From Pontibacillus salicampi (GTDB lineage Bacteria; Bacillota; Bacilli; Bacillales; BH030062): a stretch of DNA of 64,000 nt. Made by a program: the position numbers and the translations under genes. The notes beneath the pieces were generated by a model. It was given only the letters and a program-made list of their open reading frames with translations, had not been told where the DNA came from and searched no databases. Location: contig NZ_JBHLTP010000023.1 of assembly GCF_042434395.1 (NCBI RefSeq), positions 41,126-105,125 of the forward strand, given 5' to 3'. Position 1 is the first letter of the stretch; every line of letters begins with the position of its first letter. Below, one piece after another: positions 1-9,681 of this stretch.

Positions 1-973
1 TTGGATAGCTGACAAGCCGCTTCTCGTACAGACTTTGCATTGTCTTGAGCACTTTAGACGGTGGATATTTCCAGCGTTTATTTGCCATACTTTGCAGCGT
101 GGACAGGGAATGGAGCTTCGGTGATTTTTGGTATTTAGTCTTTTTATCTACGCTGTGAACGACACCGGTTACGTCTTCCTTCTCCTTAAGCCCATGCTTG
201 TCCATCAGCGCCTCGACCTTCGCTTTATCCTTCTCTTTGATGTCTGCAAGGCCTTTATAGGCGCCAGCCCCCGATTGGAACAGCCCCTCTAGCTGATAGA
301 ATGGTTCCGGTCGAAAATTTTCTATCTCCTTGTGTCGTTGATAGATTAAATACACCGTAGGCGATTGCACCCGGCCAATGGTCAGGTAGCTTCCAAAGCC
401 ACGCTTCTGCAACAGAAGCGTAAACAGGCGGCTGGCATTGATCCCTACCATCCAATCACTAATCTGCCGCGCTTTCGCCTCATCGTATAACCTAAGATCC
501 TTTTCATTTCCTTGTAGTTGCTTGAACCCTTTTCGTACTTCATCCTTCTCCAATGAATTAATCCACAACCGTTGCACTGGCTTCCCTTTCACACCTGTTA
601 AGCGAAGAATGCTATAAAAAATGTTCGAGCCTTCCCGGTCCACATCAGCTGCATTTACAAGCACATCCGCCTGCTGGAACAGTCTCTTCACCTCTTGAAA
701 CTGCTCCCACTTGCCTTTGGCAACTTTCTCCCTGAAGGAATCAGGAACAATCGGGAGTTCCTCAAGCTTCCACTTCTTCCACTCTTTTTTATAATCATGA
801 GGCTCCTTCAATTCCACAAGATGTCCGACTCCCCACGTAATAGTCGCACCATTTGGAAAGGTCTCATCCTGCTTTAATTGTATGTAGGTCTTCGTCTTCT
901 CCTGAATCGTAAAGGCTTCTGCATAGGCTTTTGCCTGCGATGGCTTCTCAGCAAAGATGACCACTCTCGTCAT
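1..973 (-). CDS. topB: DNA topoisomerase III, N-terminal part (cut by window edge)
   Basis: Type IA topoisomerase that relaxes and decatenates DNA by passing single strands. The frame is open from an ATG at 973 (GGGAGG ribosome site just upstream) to base 1, about 324 residues. The Toprim domain is at the N-terminus: FAEKPSQAK carries the catalytic Glu and AADVDREG supplies the acidic DxDxE cluster near residue 115. The last visible residues are LVSYP, which by family comparison is the start of the YPRTD active-site motif, so the window ends at the catalytic tyrosine. The C-terminal half lies outside the window. No frameshift is seen in this part. Confidence 0.93.
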   Translation of the reverse strand, partial: MTRVVIFAEKPSQAKAYAEAFTIQEKTKTYIQLKQDETFPNGATITWGVGHLVELKEPHDYKKEWKKWKLEELPIVPDSFREKVAKGKWEQFQEVKRLFQQADVLVNAADVDREGSNIFYSILRLTGVKGKPVQRLWINSLEKDEVRKGFKQLQGNEKDLRLYDEAKARQISDWMVGINASRLFTLLLQKRGFGSYLTIGRVQSPTVYLIYQRHKEIENFRPEPFYQLEGLFQSGAGAYKGLADIKEKDKAKVEALMDKHGLKEKEDVTGVVHSVDKKTKYQKSPKLHSLSTLQSMANKRWKYPPSKVLKTMQSLYEKRLVSYP

Positions 974-1096
974 AGCTTCTTGCCTCCCTTCCATAAATCA
1001 CAACCGTACAATGAGAATAACTAGGAAAGCAAGGAGGAAGGACCATACTATCAGGTCCCCCCCTATAAAGCCAAGAGTCTCTCCCCAGTCTAGACA

Positions 1097-3028
1097 TTAT
1101 TTCATATATCGATATTCCAATAGACTTTTTAATATGGAAATCTCCTGCATTAGCTCCTCACCAACGTTTGTTTCCTGTACCTTTTTCCGCTCCAGCTCTT
1201 TATCTACCAATCTTCTTACTGATAAAACGTCTGTCCCGTTTTCCAGCACATCCTCTTTAGAGGTAAATTCCTTATGTGCCACGATCTGCATCCCATAGGA
1301 ATTAAACAGCAGCGTGTAGCCGGCAATGCCGGTAGTTGATTGATACGCCTTGGAAAAGCCACCATCAATCACAATCATTTTTCCATTGGCCTTCACGGGG
1401 TTTTCCCCTTCGATTTCCTTCACCGGAGTGTGACCATTGATAATATGCCCATGGCTAGGGTCTAGACCGAAGTCCTGCAGAATCGTACAGCAAACCTCCT
1501 GCTTTTCCCGTAAATAATAGTACGGATTTTTTATTTCTTTGTGCGTTTGTTTATCCTTTATAAAATACCTCTCAAAGGTAGTCATTTCCTTTTTACCAAA
1601 GAGGGAGGAATATTCTCCTGCCCACAAATACCATATAATATCAGTCGCCAAGTCGTCCGTTTCCTCTGGATGAGAGAACGCGTACCTGACATACGACTCA
1701 AACACATCCAACAGCTCCCGACCTGCATACGGTTTATCCCCTATTGTCATTTCTGCCATCTTACCGTCATCGTCTAACGGAATGCAGCCATGAATGAGCA
1801 GATTGTTATTATACTTTAAATACAAACTGCCCTTCTTCATGAGAAAATTCATATGCCGCGCCAGCTTCTCCGAATGCTGCACAGAGAATAACAGCTTGTC
1901 CATCACCTCTGCCTCTTCCTCCAGCAAAGCTTCCGGCTGCTTCGGGTCCACCGTCTCAAAGCACGTATTCTCTAACGGATAGGTAGTACCTCGAATTGTG
2001 ACTTCCTTCCGATTATAATCCACCTTCTCCAGCAAAAGTCGATTTTCCATATTGAAATCCGGACGCCTCTTAATAATAGGACTTTCCAGCTTAAATTGAA
2101 TCATCGCAATCGCTTGATGAATCTTCGTACTCTGCAGCTGTTCATAATCAGAAATCTTCTCGCCAGCTTGAATTTTTGGGCGGAACGCCGGATTATCCTC
2201 ATAATATTTTTCCGCCAGGTTAAGCAGCGGCCTCAAATTAATACCGTACGCATCCTCAATAATATCCAAATTCGCATAACGAGCACAAATCCGAATAATA
2301 TTAGCAAGGCACACCTTCGACCCAGCAAACGCACCAATCCACAACACATCATGGTTCCCCCACTGAATATCTACAGAATGATAATCAATAAGCGTATCCA
2401 TAATCTTATCCGGATCAGGCCCACGATCATAAATATCCCCAACAACATGCAGATGGTCCACCACTAGCCGCTGCACGGTGTACGCCAACCCAATAAGAAA
2501 CTTATCAGCCTGACCGAGAGAAATAATTTGTTGGACAATTTTAGAATAATACTGCTTCTTATTCATATCATCACCAGTCGTATATAACAACTCTTCAATA
2601 ATAAACACAAACTGCTCTGGTAATGCATTATGTAATTTCGTACGAGTGTACTTCGAGGACACATAGGGGATCAGCTTAATCATGTGGTCAATCATATCGG
2701 AGTACCATTGATGGAGCTCCTTCTCATTATTCATATTATTCTTAACAAGCTTCAGCTTATCTTCGGGATAATACATCAACGCCGCAAACTCATCAATCTC
2801 TTGATCAGATAACTCCTCCTGGAACATATCTCGAATCTTTTCTTTCACCTTCCCAGCACCATTTCTCAGCACATGCTGAAAGGACTGATATTCTCCGTGC
2901 AAATCACTAACAAAATGCTCCGTCCCTTTAGGCAGATGGAGAATAGCCTCCCGGTTCGTAATCTCCGTAACTATCTTTTCCTCACTATCATAGCGCTGTG
3001 CTAATAAATCCAGTAGTTTCGATTCCAA
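1097..3028 (-). CDS. fbp: Fructose-1,6-bisphosphatase class III
   Basis: Hydrolyses fructose-1,6-bisphosphate to fructose-6-phosphate in gluconeogenesis. This is the large Firmicute class III enzyme (643 residues here, about 670 in B. subtilis), a calcineurin-like metallophosphatase. The metal-binding motifs are in order: SDLHGEY near residue 43, GDIYDRGPD near 197, GNHD near 224 and INGHTPV near 520, followed by a VIDGGFS segment. Translation appears to start at a TTG (3028) behind a GAGGAGG site. It lies behind topB on the same strand with about 120 bases between, and no clear terminator is seen there. Its role beside the sugar-acid genes would be to make hexose phosphates during growth on such acids (inference). 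Confidence 0.95.
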   Translation of the reverse strand: MESKLLDLLAQRYDSEEKIVTEITNREAILHLPKGTEHFVSDLHGEYQSFQHVLRNGAGKVKEKIRDMFQEELSDQEIDEFAALMYYPEDKLKLVKNNMNNEKELHQWYSDMIDHMIKLIPYVSSKYTRTKLHNALPEQFVFIIEELLYTTGDDMNKKQYYSKIVQQIISLGQADKFLIGLAYTVQRLVVDHLHVVGDIYDRGPDPDKIMDTLIDYHSVDIQWGNHDVLWIGAFAGSKVCLANIIRICARYANLDIIEDAYGINLRPLLNLAEKYYEDNPAFRPKIQAGEKISDYEQLQSTKIHQAIAMIQFKLESPIIKRRPDFNMENRLLLEKVDYNRKEVTIRGTTYPLENTCFETVDPKQPEALLEEEAEVMDKLLFSVQHSEKLARHMNFLMKKGSLYLKYNNNLLIHGCIPLDDDGKMAEMTIGDKPYAGRELLDVFESYVRYAFSHPEETDDLATDIIWYLWAGEYSSLFGKKEMTTFERYFIKDKQTHKEIKNPYYYLREKQEVCCTILQDFGLDPSHGHIINGHTPVKEIEGENPVKANGKMIVIDGGFSKAYQSTTGIAGYTLLFNSYGMQIVAHKEFTSKEDVLENGTDVLSVRRLVDKELERKKVQETNVGEELMQEISILKSLLEYRYMK

Positions 3029-3483
3029 ATTGCTCCAGCCTCCTCAATTCCCTAAGCGTATTAATCTTGTCTAACAATTCTGTTAAATAATTTAATTATA
3101 AATCAGAATCCATACCACATGAAGAATCAATAGTTATATTTTCATACTCCTCGCTCTACTTTTGGAAATATATAGTAAAAAGTGTCCGATTAGGAAAACT
3201 TATTATAACGATTGACCTTTTCGAGATGGACAAAAAAGTACTATTCTAATGCAACAGGATACTTGTGAAGAAACATGTATATGTAAAAGCAGCGCATTAA
3301 AACTGAATACCCTTCCATTTTACTGCTTCGATTCCCTTCTGCATAACTTTCAGTCAAAGTGGGAATTTATAAATGATTATGGCAATATTAATACATAGAA
3401 AAATAAAGCTAGTCTTCATATGAATCAGCTAATGACCGGCACTTTAGTGTAGCTGGAACGTCGACAAAACGAAAGGGGCAGCA
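3029..3483. other. Intergenic region, no gene seen
   Basis: This AT-rich stretch separates the leftward fbp from the rightward CNNM gene, so it should hold two divergent promoters. I found no convincing coding frame, no hairpin terminator and no riboswitch that I recognise. The yybP-ykoY and M-box types were considered because the downstream genes look like metal transporters. Confidence 0.5.
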
Positions 3484-4812
3484 ATGGATCATATAATAAT
3501 TTCCATCATCATTCTGTTATTCTTAATTGTGTTAAATGGCATCTTTGCTATGACAGAAATAGGGGTTGTCACTTCCCGTAGAAGTAGATTGGAGCAATTA
3601 GCAAAAAAGGGAGATAAGAGAGCAAGAACTGCTTTGCATCTTTCTAAGAACTCTGGTGATCTTCTTTCAACCATTCAAATCGGCATTACGCTCATTGGGA
3701 TCATTGCCGGTGCCTTTGGAGGTGCAGCATTTGCTGATGACCTGGCCTCTTATTTGAACCGCGTTGCCTACTTGCGACAATGGAGTACAGAATTAAGTAC
3801 TGTTTTGGTGGTTGGACTCACGACCTTTTTAACACTAGTAATTGGGGAGCTTGCCCCAAAGCAAATTGGCCTTAAATATCCAGAGAAAGTTGCTATTACC
3901 ATTGCAAAACCCATGTATTTCTTTTCGAAGTTAGGCAAACCGTTTATTCTCGTGCTCAATTATTCCACCAATGCTGTCCTGAAGATGTTAGGTGTCCAAA
4001 CGACGAAAGAAGCAGATGTATCAGAGGAAGAAATCCAGCACATGATAAAACAAGGTGTCCATAGTGGAAATATAGAACAAGTGGAACATGAAATGGTAGA
4101 TCAGATTTTTAGCATGGGCGATCAAAGGCTTAGTAACATTCTAGTCCCTCGAACGCAGTTAACATGGATTGATGTGGAAAGTGATTTTGAAGTGAATATG
4201 CAGATAATCAGTAATAGTGACCATTCCCGTTTTCCGGTTGGGAAAGGAAGTTTGGATCATTTCTTAGGCGTGATTTACACAAGTCGCGTGTTCACAAAAC
4301 TGTTAAACAGGGAAAGCTTCACTATGGAGGATTGTATTGACCAAGCATGCGTCCTACCGGAACACGTAAAAGTATTTCAAGCCTTAGAGACATTAAAGGC
4401 TTCTGGATATCACGAAGCTGTCGTATTAGATGAATACGGCGGTGTGGAAGGCTTTGTAACACTTTATGATTTTATGGAAGTCATCGTTGGTGACATAACC
4501 ACTCCTGGAGGCAGCCAAGAAAACGGGAAAATTGTTCAATATGATAAAGATTCTTGGCTGGTGGATGGTCAATTATCTGTTGATATATTTATCCGTTATT
4601 TTGCATTAGAGGATGACCGTTTCGACAATACAGCCTTTCATACGTTAGGCGGATTAATTACAAATGAGCTAGGCGACACTCCTAAACAGGGTGACACCAT
4701 AGAATTGGAACGGTTACGGTTAGAAGTTGTTGACATGGATCATGTTCTGGTTGATAAGCTCTTAGTTACTGTAAAGGAACTCGAAGAGGAGAAGGACGAA
4801 GAGGAGGAATGA
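3484..4812 (+). CDS. CNNM/CorC-family membrane protein (DUF21, CBS pair, CorC_HlyC)
   Basis: The protein has 442 residues with the standard order of the family often called hemolysin-like: an N-terminal DUF21 domain with about four hydrophobic segments (residues 1-170), two CBS domains (about 200-325) and a C-terminal CorC_HlyC domain (about 345-430) ending in an acidic tail. CNNM/CorC proteins export Mg2+ or Co2+ or regulate divalent metal transport; the hemolysin name is historical. An AAAGGGG ribosome site precedes the ATG. One base separates its TGA from the ATG of the P-type ATPase, whose ribosome site lies inside the last codons of this gene, so the two are translationally coupled. The substrate is not readable from the sequence. 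Confidence 0.9.
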   Translation: MDHIIISIIILLFLIVLNGIFAMTEIGVVTSRRSRLEQLAKKGDKRARTALHLSKNSGDLLSTIQIGITLIGIIAGAFGGAAFADDLASYLNRVAYLRQWSTELSTVLVVGLTTFLTLVIGELAPKQIGLKYPEKVAITIAKPMYFFSKLGKPFILVLNYSTNAVLKMLGVQTTKEADVSEEEIQHMIKQGVHSGNIEQVEHEMVDQIFSMGDQRLSNILVPRTQLTWIDVESDFEVNMQIISNSDHSRFPVGKGSLDHFLGVIYTSRVFTKLLNRESFTMEDCIDQACVLPEHVKVFQALETLKASGYHEAVVLDEYGGVEGFVTLYDFMEVIVGDITTPGGSQENGKIVQYDKDSWLVDGQLSVDIFIRYFALEDDRFDNTAFHTLGGLITNELGDTPKQGDTIELERLRLEVVDMDHVLVDKLLVTVKELEEEKDEEEE

Positions 4813-4813
4813 C

Positions 4814-7453
4814 ATGGAGTACTATCAACAAAGCACTTCAGATACACTTAAAGCAACCAATTCCACACATGAGGGTTTAACCAGTGAACAAGTGCAAACG
4901 AGGCTACAGCGAGATGGTTATAATGAATTGGAAAACAAGGAAAGAGTCCCTACCTGGAAGCTTTTTATAGAGACTTTTAAAGATCCGATGGTTATAGTCC
5001 TTCTGTCAGCAGCAGGTGTGCAAATCATTATTGGTGAGCTAGTAGAATCGTTGATTATTTTCCTGGTATTGCTTATTAATTCAGTCATTAGTGTAGTGCA
5101 AACGAGGAAAGCAGAAGGCTCCCTTGAAGCGTTAAGGAATTTGTCAGCTCCTGAGGCGAAAGTGATAAGGGATGGGGTGAAGCAAACTGTAGAGGCCAGG
5201 GAGCTTGTGCAAGGAGACGTCGTGTATCTAGAAGCAGGCGATTACGTTCCTGCAGACGGACGTGTGCTTGAAAGCGGTTCTTTAAAAACGAATGAAGGAA
5301 TGTTAACAGGTGAATCGGAAGCGGTAGAGAAAACGGCAGAGGTTATTGATGAAGAAGTAACGCTTGGTGACCAGCGTAATATGGTATTTAGCAGTTCTCT
5401 CGTTGTATATGGTCGTGGGACGTTGGTCGTCACAGGGACAGGCGAAAAAACAGAAGTCGGTAAAATTGCTGACATGATCTCCTCCGCAGAACAGAAAGAG
5501 ACACCATTGCAACGTAACTTATATGTTTTTAGTAAGAGGCTTGGCATCGCAATACTCATTCTTTGTGTGCTCATTTTCGCTGTTCAAGCAGCACGTATTT
5601 GGTTTGGTAATGGAGAAGCAGATACGACAACAGCCTTAATTAATGCTCTTATGTTCTCAGTAGCCATTGCAGTTGCTGCTATTCCTGAAGCGCTCCAGTC
5701 TATCGTAACGATTGTCCTTTCTGTCGGAACAAATAAAATGGCAAAACAACACGCCATCATCCGCAAGCTTCCTGCTGTAGAGACATTAGGCTCCACAAGT
5801 ATTATATGTACAGACAAGACTGGAACCTTAACGCAAAATAAAATGACTGTTACCGATTACTTCTTACCTATGCATACGAGGGAGAGCCTGCCAGAAAACA
5901 ACGCTGATTGGGATGAATCAGAGCAACTATTAGTTCAAATTGGCACCCTATGCAACGATTCATATATCAATCAAGACAAGCAAGAAGTGGGAGATCCAAC
6001 AGAGGTTGCACTCATTCATTTCACTAACAAGCATACAGCGGGATATGAACAAATACAAGACCTTTATCCACGGATAGCAGAATTACCATTTGATTCTGAT
6101 CGCAAGCTAATGTCCACGGTACATCAGATACATGACAACACCCTGATGCTTACTAAAGGTGGTCCTGATGTGATGTTCGACCGTGCAAGCTACGTATTAA
6201 TAAATGGAGAAGAACAGGCTCTAACAGAGGATATGCTTGATCTTTTCCGAAAAGCAAATGAGGATTACTCAAATCAGGCACTCCGGGTATTAGCACTTGG
6301 TTACAAGCCGTTACCAGACGGAACAGAAGATATCACTCAAGATGAGGAGCAGGACTTAGTATTGGTTGGTTTAACAGCAATGATGGACCCACCACGGGAA
6401 GAAGTCTTTCATTCTATTGCACAAGCCAAACAAGCCGGTATTCGCCCCATTATGATTACCGGCGATCACAAAACAACCGCTCAGGCAATTGGACGAGAAA
6501 TTGGCCTAATGGATGAAGACGATTTAGCCGTTACAGGAAAAGAGCTGGATACCATGTCCGCGGAGGAATTAGAACAGAAGTTAGACAGGATTGCTGTATA
6601 TGCCCGGGTATCACCTGAAAATAAAATACGCATTGTCCGAACCTGGCAGCACCGCAACGCTGTTACTGCGATGACTGGTGACGGTGTAAACGATGCCCCC
6701 GCTTTAAAGCAAGCAGACATAGGAATTGCCATGGGGAGTGGTACCGACGTTGCCAAAGATGCCTCCGCCATGATTTTAACCGATGACAATTTCGTCTCCA
6801 TCGTCAATGCAATCCGAGTTGGACGTACTGTATTCGATAACATTAAGAAGTCAATCAGCTACTTATTTGCAGGGAACCTAGGAGCAATCCTTACTATCTT
6901 ATATGCAGTAATCTTTAACCTGCCAAACCCATTCACTGCCTTACAGCTGTTATTCATTAACCTTGTCAATGACTCGCTTCCTGCCATTGCATTAGGTGTC
7001 GAGAAATCCGAACCAAACGTAATGGAACGAAAGCCACGCCCTGTCAATGAAGGAATCCTGGACAGTAAAACCATGCAGGCCGTCCTAACAAGAGGCATAT
7101 TAATAGCGATTGCAGTAACAAGCTCCTTCTATATCGGCTTAAGCCACTCCAACGAAATGGGAGTGGCAATGGCCTTCACAACCTTAATTCTATCCAGAAC
7201 GCTCCAAACATTTGCTACCAGATCCAATACCAAATCAGCCATAAGCATTGGATTGTTCAGTAACAAATACGTGGCAGGAGCAGTCGCCCTTGGATTTGTC
7301 CTATATGGCATCACCGTCTTACCGTTTGCTCGCGATGTATTTCACATCCCAGCCGCATTTGGTATAACAGATTGGCTTATTGCAACTGCCCTCGCTCTCG
7401 GAGCTGTTATTATGATGGAAATTGTCAAGTTTTTGAGGTATGGAAAAAAGTAG
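4814..7453 (+). CDS. Cation-transporting P-type ATPase (P2A, Ca2+-ATPase-like)
   Basis: An 879-residue P-type ATPase of the PacL/SERCA-like P2 group. Visible in order: cation ATPase N-terminal domain, TGES actuator loop near residue 165, paired membrane helices with the IPEAL segment near 295, the phosphorylation site DKTGTLT near 335, TGD near 552, and the hinge TGDGVNDAP near 625, then six C-terminal membrane helices. IPEAL replaces the more common PEGLP of Ca2+ pumps; the same variant occurs in lactobacillus PacL-like proteins, as I recall. It is coupled to the CNNM protein in front, which suggests a divalent cation (Ca2+, Mn2+ or Mg2+) substrate. A 16-bp stem hairpin follows the stop. Confidence 0.92.
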   Translation: MEYYQQSTSDTLKATNSTHEGLTSEQVQTRLQRDGYNELENKERVPTWKLFIETFKDPMVIVLLSAAGVQIIIGELVESLIIFLVLLINSVISVVQTRKAEGSLEALRNLSAPEAKVIRDGVKQTVEARELVQGDVVYLEAGDYVPADGRVLESGSLKTNEGMLTGESEAVEKTAEVIDEEVTLGDQRNMVFSSSLVVYGRGTLVVTGTGEKTEVGKIADMISSAEQKETPLQRNLYVFSKRLGIAILILCVLIFAVQAARIWFGNGEADTTTALINALMFSVAIAVAAIPEALQSIVTIVLSVGTNKMAKQHAIIRKLPAVETLGSTSIICTDKTGTLTQNKMTVTDYFLPMHTRESLPENNADWDESEQLLVQIGTLCNDSYINQDKQEVGDPTEVALIHFTNKHTAGYEQIQDLYPRIAELPFDSDRKLMSTVHQIHDNTLMLTKGGPDVMFDRASYVLINGEEQALTEDMLDLFRKANEDYSNQALRVLALGYKPLPDGTEDITQDEEQDLVLVGLTAMMDPPREEVFHSIAQAKQAGIRPIMITGDHKTTAQAIGREIGLMDEDDLAVTGKELDTMSAEELEQKLDRIAVYARVSPENKIRIVRTWQHRNAVTAMTGDGVNDAPALKQADIGIAMGSGTDVAKDASAMILTDDNFVSIVNAIRVGRTVFDNIKKSISYLFAGNLGAILTILYAVIFNLPNPFTALQLLFINLVNDSLPAIALGVEKSEPNVMERKPRPVNEGILDSKTMQAVLTRGILIAIAVTSSFYIGLSHSNEMGVAMAFTTLILSRTLQTFATRSNTKSAISIGLFSNKYVAGAVALGFVLYGITVLPFARDVFHIPAAFGITDWLIATALALGAVIMMEIVKFLRYGKK

Positions 7454-7471
7454 ATGATCAGCATACAAACA

Positions 7472-7508
7472 GGGCTTCTTAGGAGTTATCTTAACTCTTA
7501 AGAAGCCC
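7472..7508 (+). terminator. Hairpin terminator after the P-type ATPase
   Basis: The arms GGGCTTCTTAGGAGTT and AACTCTTAAGAAGCCC form a 16-bp stem with one wobble pair and a 5-base loop, starting 18 bases after the ATPase stop codon. The following T-content is weak (TTATACTTATAA). Confidence 0.75.
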
Positions 7509-7544
7509 TTATACTTATAATAATATAGTCACTAAGGGGTTATG

Positions 7545-7583
7545 TCTCATTCACTCACGTTTTCACAACATGAGTGAATGAGA
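7545..7583 (-). terminator. Hairpin at the end of the sugar-acid operon
   Basis: A perfect 13-bp inverted repeat, TCTCATTCACTCA with TGAGTGAATGAGA, 13-base loop. It lies just beyond the stop codon of the last leftward oxidoreductase gene. There is no U-run, so its terminator role is inferred from position. Confidence 0.5.
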
Positions 7584-7603
7584 TTACATTACTCACTCTA
7601 CCG

Positions 7604-8677
7604 TTACTCCACTCGGATGGCCTGCTGTTGTGCGTGTAAGCACAGCTCTGCGGCCTTAAACGCATGCTCCTGTGTCATCGCATTTTCTGTTCGATTTAAG
7701 CAGTCGAGAATTAGTTCTCCGAAAAATGGAAACCCGACTTGACCGCCTAACTCATAATAATGCTCTCCTTCTCCGTTCACAAGATAGAGGTGATCACCTG
7801 TCTTACTTCTGGCAATATCAACGTATTTACGTAGTTCTATGTAACCTTCAGTGCCGAGTATAGTCGTACGCCCATCTCCCCACGTACTCAGTCCATCAGG
7901 TGTAAACCAGTCGACACGAAAGTAGTTTGTGGCACCGTTGTCAGCAATTAACGAGGCATCCCCAAAGTCTTCTAGCTCGGGATAATCCGCATGATTGTAG
8001 TTGGCCACTTTGCTTTGTACGACCCTCGCGTCTTTAGCGCCTGTAAAATACAAAAACTGTTCAATCTGATGACTTCCAATGTCACATAGGATGCCTCCAT
8101 ACTGTTCATACGTAAAAAACCAATCCGGCCGGCTCGGGGCGTTTAAGCGGTGTGGTCCTAACCCTATCACCTGCAGGACACGGCCGATCGCTCCTTCTTC
8201 AATGAGTTGACCAGCATAAACGGCACTCTCCACATGCAGACGTTCGCTGTAATAGACCGCATATTTACGACCTGTTTCGGCAACTTTCAAACGAGCAGAT
8301 TCTAGCTGCTCAAGCGTGGTGAACGGTGCTTTATCTGTAAAGTAATCCTTGCCATGATCCATTACTCTTAACCCTAACGCACAGCGCTCGGATGGGATTT
8401 TAGCTCCCGCAACCAGCTTGATAGACGGATCGTCTAATATTTCCTGCTCATTTTGCGCTGCCTTTACGCCTGGGTAGGTGGCTAAAAATGCCTCGACCTT
8501 CTGAGGATCTACGTCGTACACCCATTTCAAATCTGCTCCTGCTTCCGTCAGGCCATTGCACATGCCGTAAATATGCCCATGATCAAGACCAATGGCAGCA
8601 AATGAAAATTCCCCCTCCGAAACGACCTGCTCCCGTTTTCCCTCTGGTGCATAATTCATACCATCTGCTCGTTGCAT
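7604..8677 (-). CDS. Gfo/Idh/MocA-family oxidoreductase
   Basis: NAD(P)-dependent sugar or polyol dehydrogenase family, 357 residues. An N-terminal Rossmann fold starts near residue 27 (FAAIGLDHGHIYG), less glycine-rich than usual. DKAPF near residue 125 stands where the family has the catalytic EKP lysine, and CDIGSHQIEQF near 200 supplies the conserved His. It is the most divergent of three adjacent paralogues and the last gene of the leftward operon; its start overlaps the preceding gene by 22 bases. Substrate unknown; from context it is a sugar, sugar acid or glycoside fed into the hexuronate pathway. Confidence 0.88.
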   Translation of the reverse strand: MQRADGMNYAPEGKREQVVSEGEFSFAAIGLDHGHIYGMCNGLTEAGADLKWVYDVDPQKVEAFLATYPGVKAAQNEQEILDDPSIKLVAGAKIPSERCALGLRVMDHGKDYFTDKAPFTTLEQLESARLKVAETGRKYAVYYSERLHVESAVYAGQLIEEGAIGRVLQVIGLGPHRLNAPSRPDWFFTYEQYGGILCDIGSHQIEQFLYFTGAKDARVVQSKVANYNHADYPELEDFGDASLIADNGATNYFRVDWFTPDGLSTWGDGRTTILGTEGYIELRKYVDIARSKTGDHLYLVNGEGEHYYELGGQVGFPFFGELILDCLNRTENAMTQEHAFKAAELCLHAQQQAIRVE

Positions 8678-9681
8678 GTAATCCTCCCCTTATAAAGTTC
8701 ATCTATTAAATAAAGTGCTCTTAGTCCTTCCTTGCCATCGACATAAAGTCGTTCTTCTCCGTTGATTGCTTTAATCATTTGGAGATACTGCCGGCCATGC
8801 AAGTTCAGCTCATCCGACATTGTCTTCTGCTTCAACTGATCGAGAGTAAGACCATCTGTAGTATTTAGGCTGACCAATTGATTGTCTTCCAACTTAGCAG
8901 TTCCCTTACTTCCAATGACCTCAATTCGGACATGATATCCCGGATACGCACATGTTGTTGTGGACAATACTCCAAGTGAACCCGATTGGAATTCCACGAT
9001 ACTCACGGCAGTATCCTCGACTTCAATTCGTTCATGACCAAGCGTGGCTATTTGTCCCTTCACACTCGAATACTCGCCAAACAGATACAGCATCAAGTCC
9101 ACCGTATGGATGCCTTGGTTCATGACAGCTCCTCCGCCATCAAGTGCCCATGTCCCTCGCCAGACTGACGAATCGTAATACTCCTGAGTACGATACCATT
9201 GCACTGCACCATTAATCATAACTGGTTTTCCTAGTGTGCCTTGTGCAAGAAGAGAGCGCAGAAGCTGAACGTCTTCTGCAAAGCGATTCTGATAAATGAC
9301 AGACAGCAGAACGCCCTCCGCTTCACAAATGCGCACCATCTCTTCTGCTTTAGCAATAGAAATCTCCATTGGTTTTTCTACGACCACGTGCTTCCCAGCC
9401 TTTGCGGCCAACTCTGTTAGCTCGCCGTGTAATCCGCTTGGAGCACAAATGGAGACGACATCAATATCCTTTTGCTTCAACATTTCCTGCACGTCTTTAT
9501 ATGCAGCACATTGATATTGGCGGGCTGCCACCTGTGCTACCTGATCACAACGGTCCATCACTGCCTCAATCCGTGCATACCCTTTTTGACAAAGCTTGTG
9601 AAGCTGACGCAAATGTTCTGTGCCTATCCCTGCGGCTCCAATGACACCAAACCGTACCGGCTTTGTTTTGGCCCTTTTCAT
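8656..9681 (-). CDS. Gfo/Idh/MocA-family oxidoreductase
   Basis: A 341-residue NAD(P)-dependent oxidoreductase with the classical layout: Rossmann motif GAAGIGTEH near residue 15, catalytic EKPM near 100, and GGGAVMNQGIHTVD near 180, which holds the substrate-site His. It overlaps the upstream paralogue by 4 bases and the downstream one by 22, so the three are one transcription unit. It is closer to the gene at 9678-10745 than to the one at 7604-8677, which points to a tandem duplication of those two. Substrate not readable. Confidence 0.9.
   Translation of the reverse strand: MKRAKTKPVRFGVIGAAGIGTEHLRQLHKLCQKGYARIEAVMDRCDQVAQVAARQYQCAAYKDVQEMLKQKDIDVVSICAPSGLHGELTELAAKAGKHVVVEKPMEISIAKAEEMVRICEAEGVLLSVIYQNRFAEDVQLLRSLLAQGTLGKPVMINGAVQWYRTQEYYDSSVWRGTWALDGGGAVMNQGIHTVDLMLYLFGEYSSVKGQIATLGHERIEVEDTAVSIVEFQSGSLGVLSTTTCAYPGYHVRIEVIGSKGTAKLEDNQLVSLNTTDGLTLDQLKQKTMSDELNLHGRQYLQMIKAINGEERLYVDGKEGLRALYLIDELYKGRITCNEQMV

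Noticed and set aside
1097..3028. Plus-strand frames of 60-123 codons over fbp
   Set aside because: All are shadows of the clearly coding class III fructose-1,6-bisphosphatase.
3029..3483. Metal-sensing riboswitch before the CNNM/P-ATPase pair
   Set aside because: None of the conserved elements of the yybP-ykoY or M-box families could be recognised.
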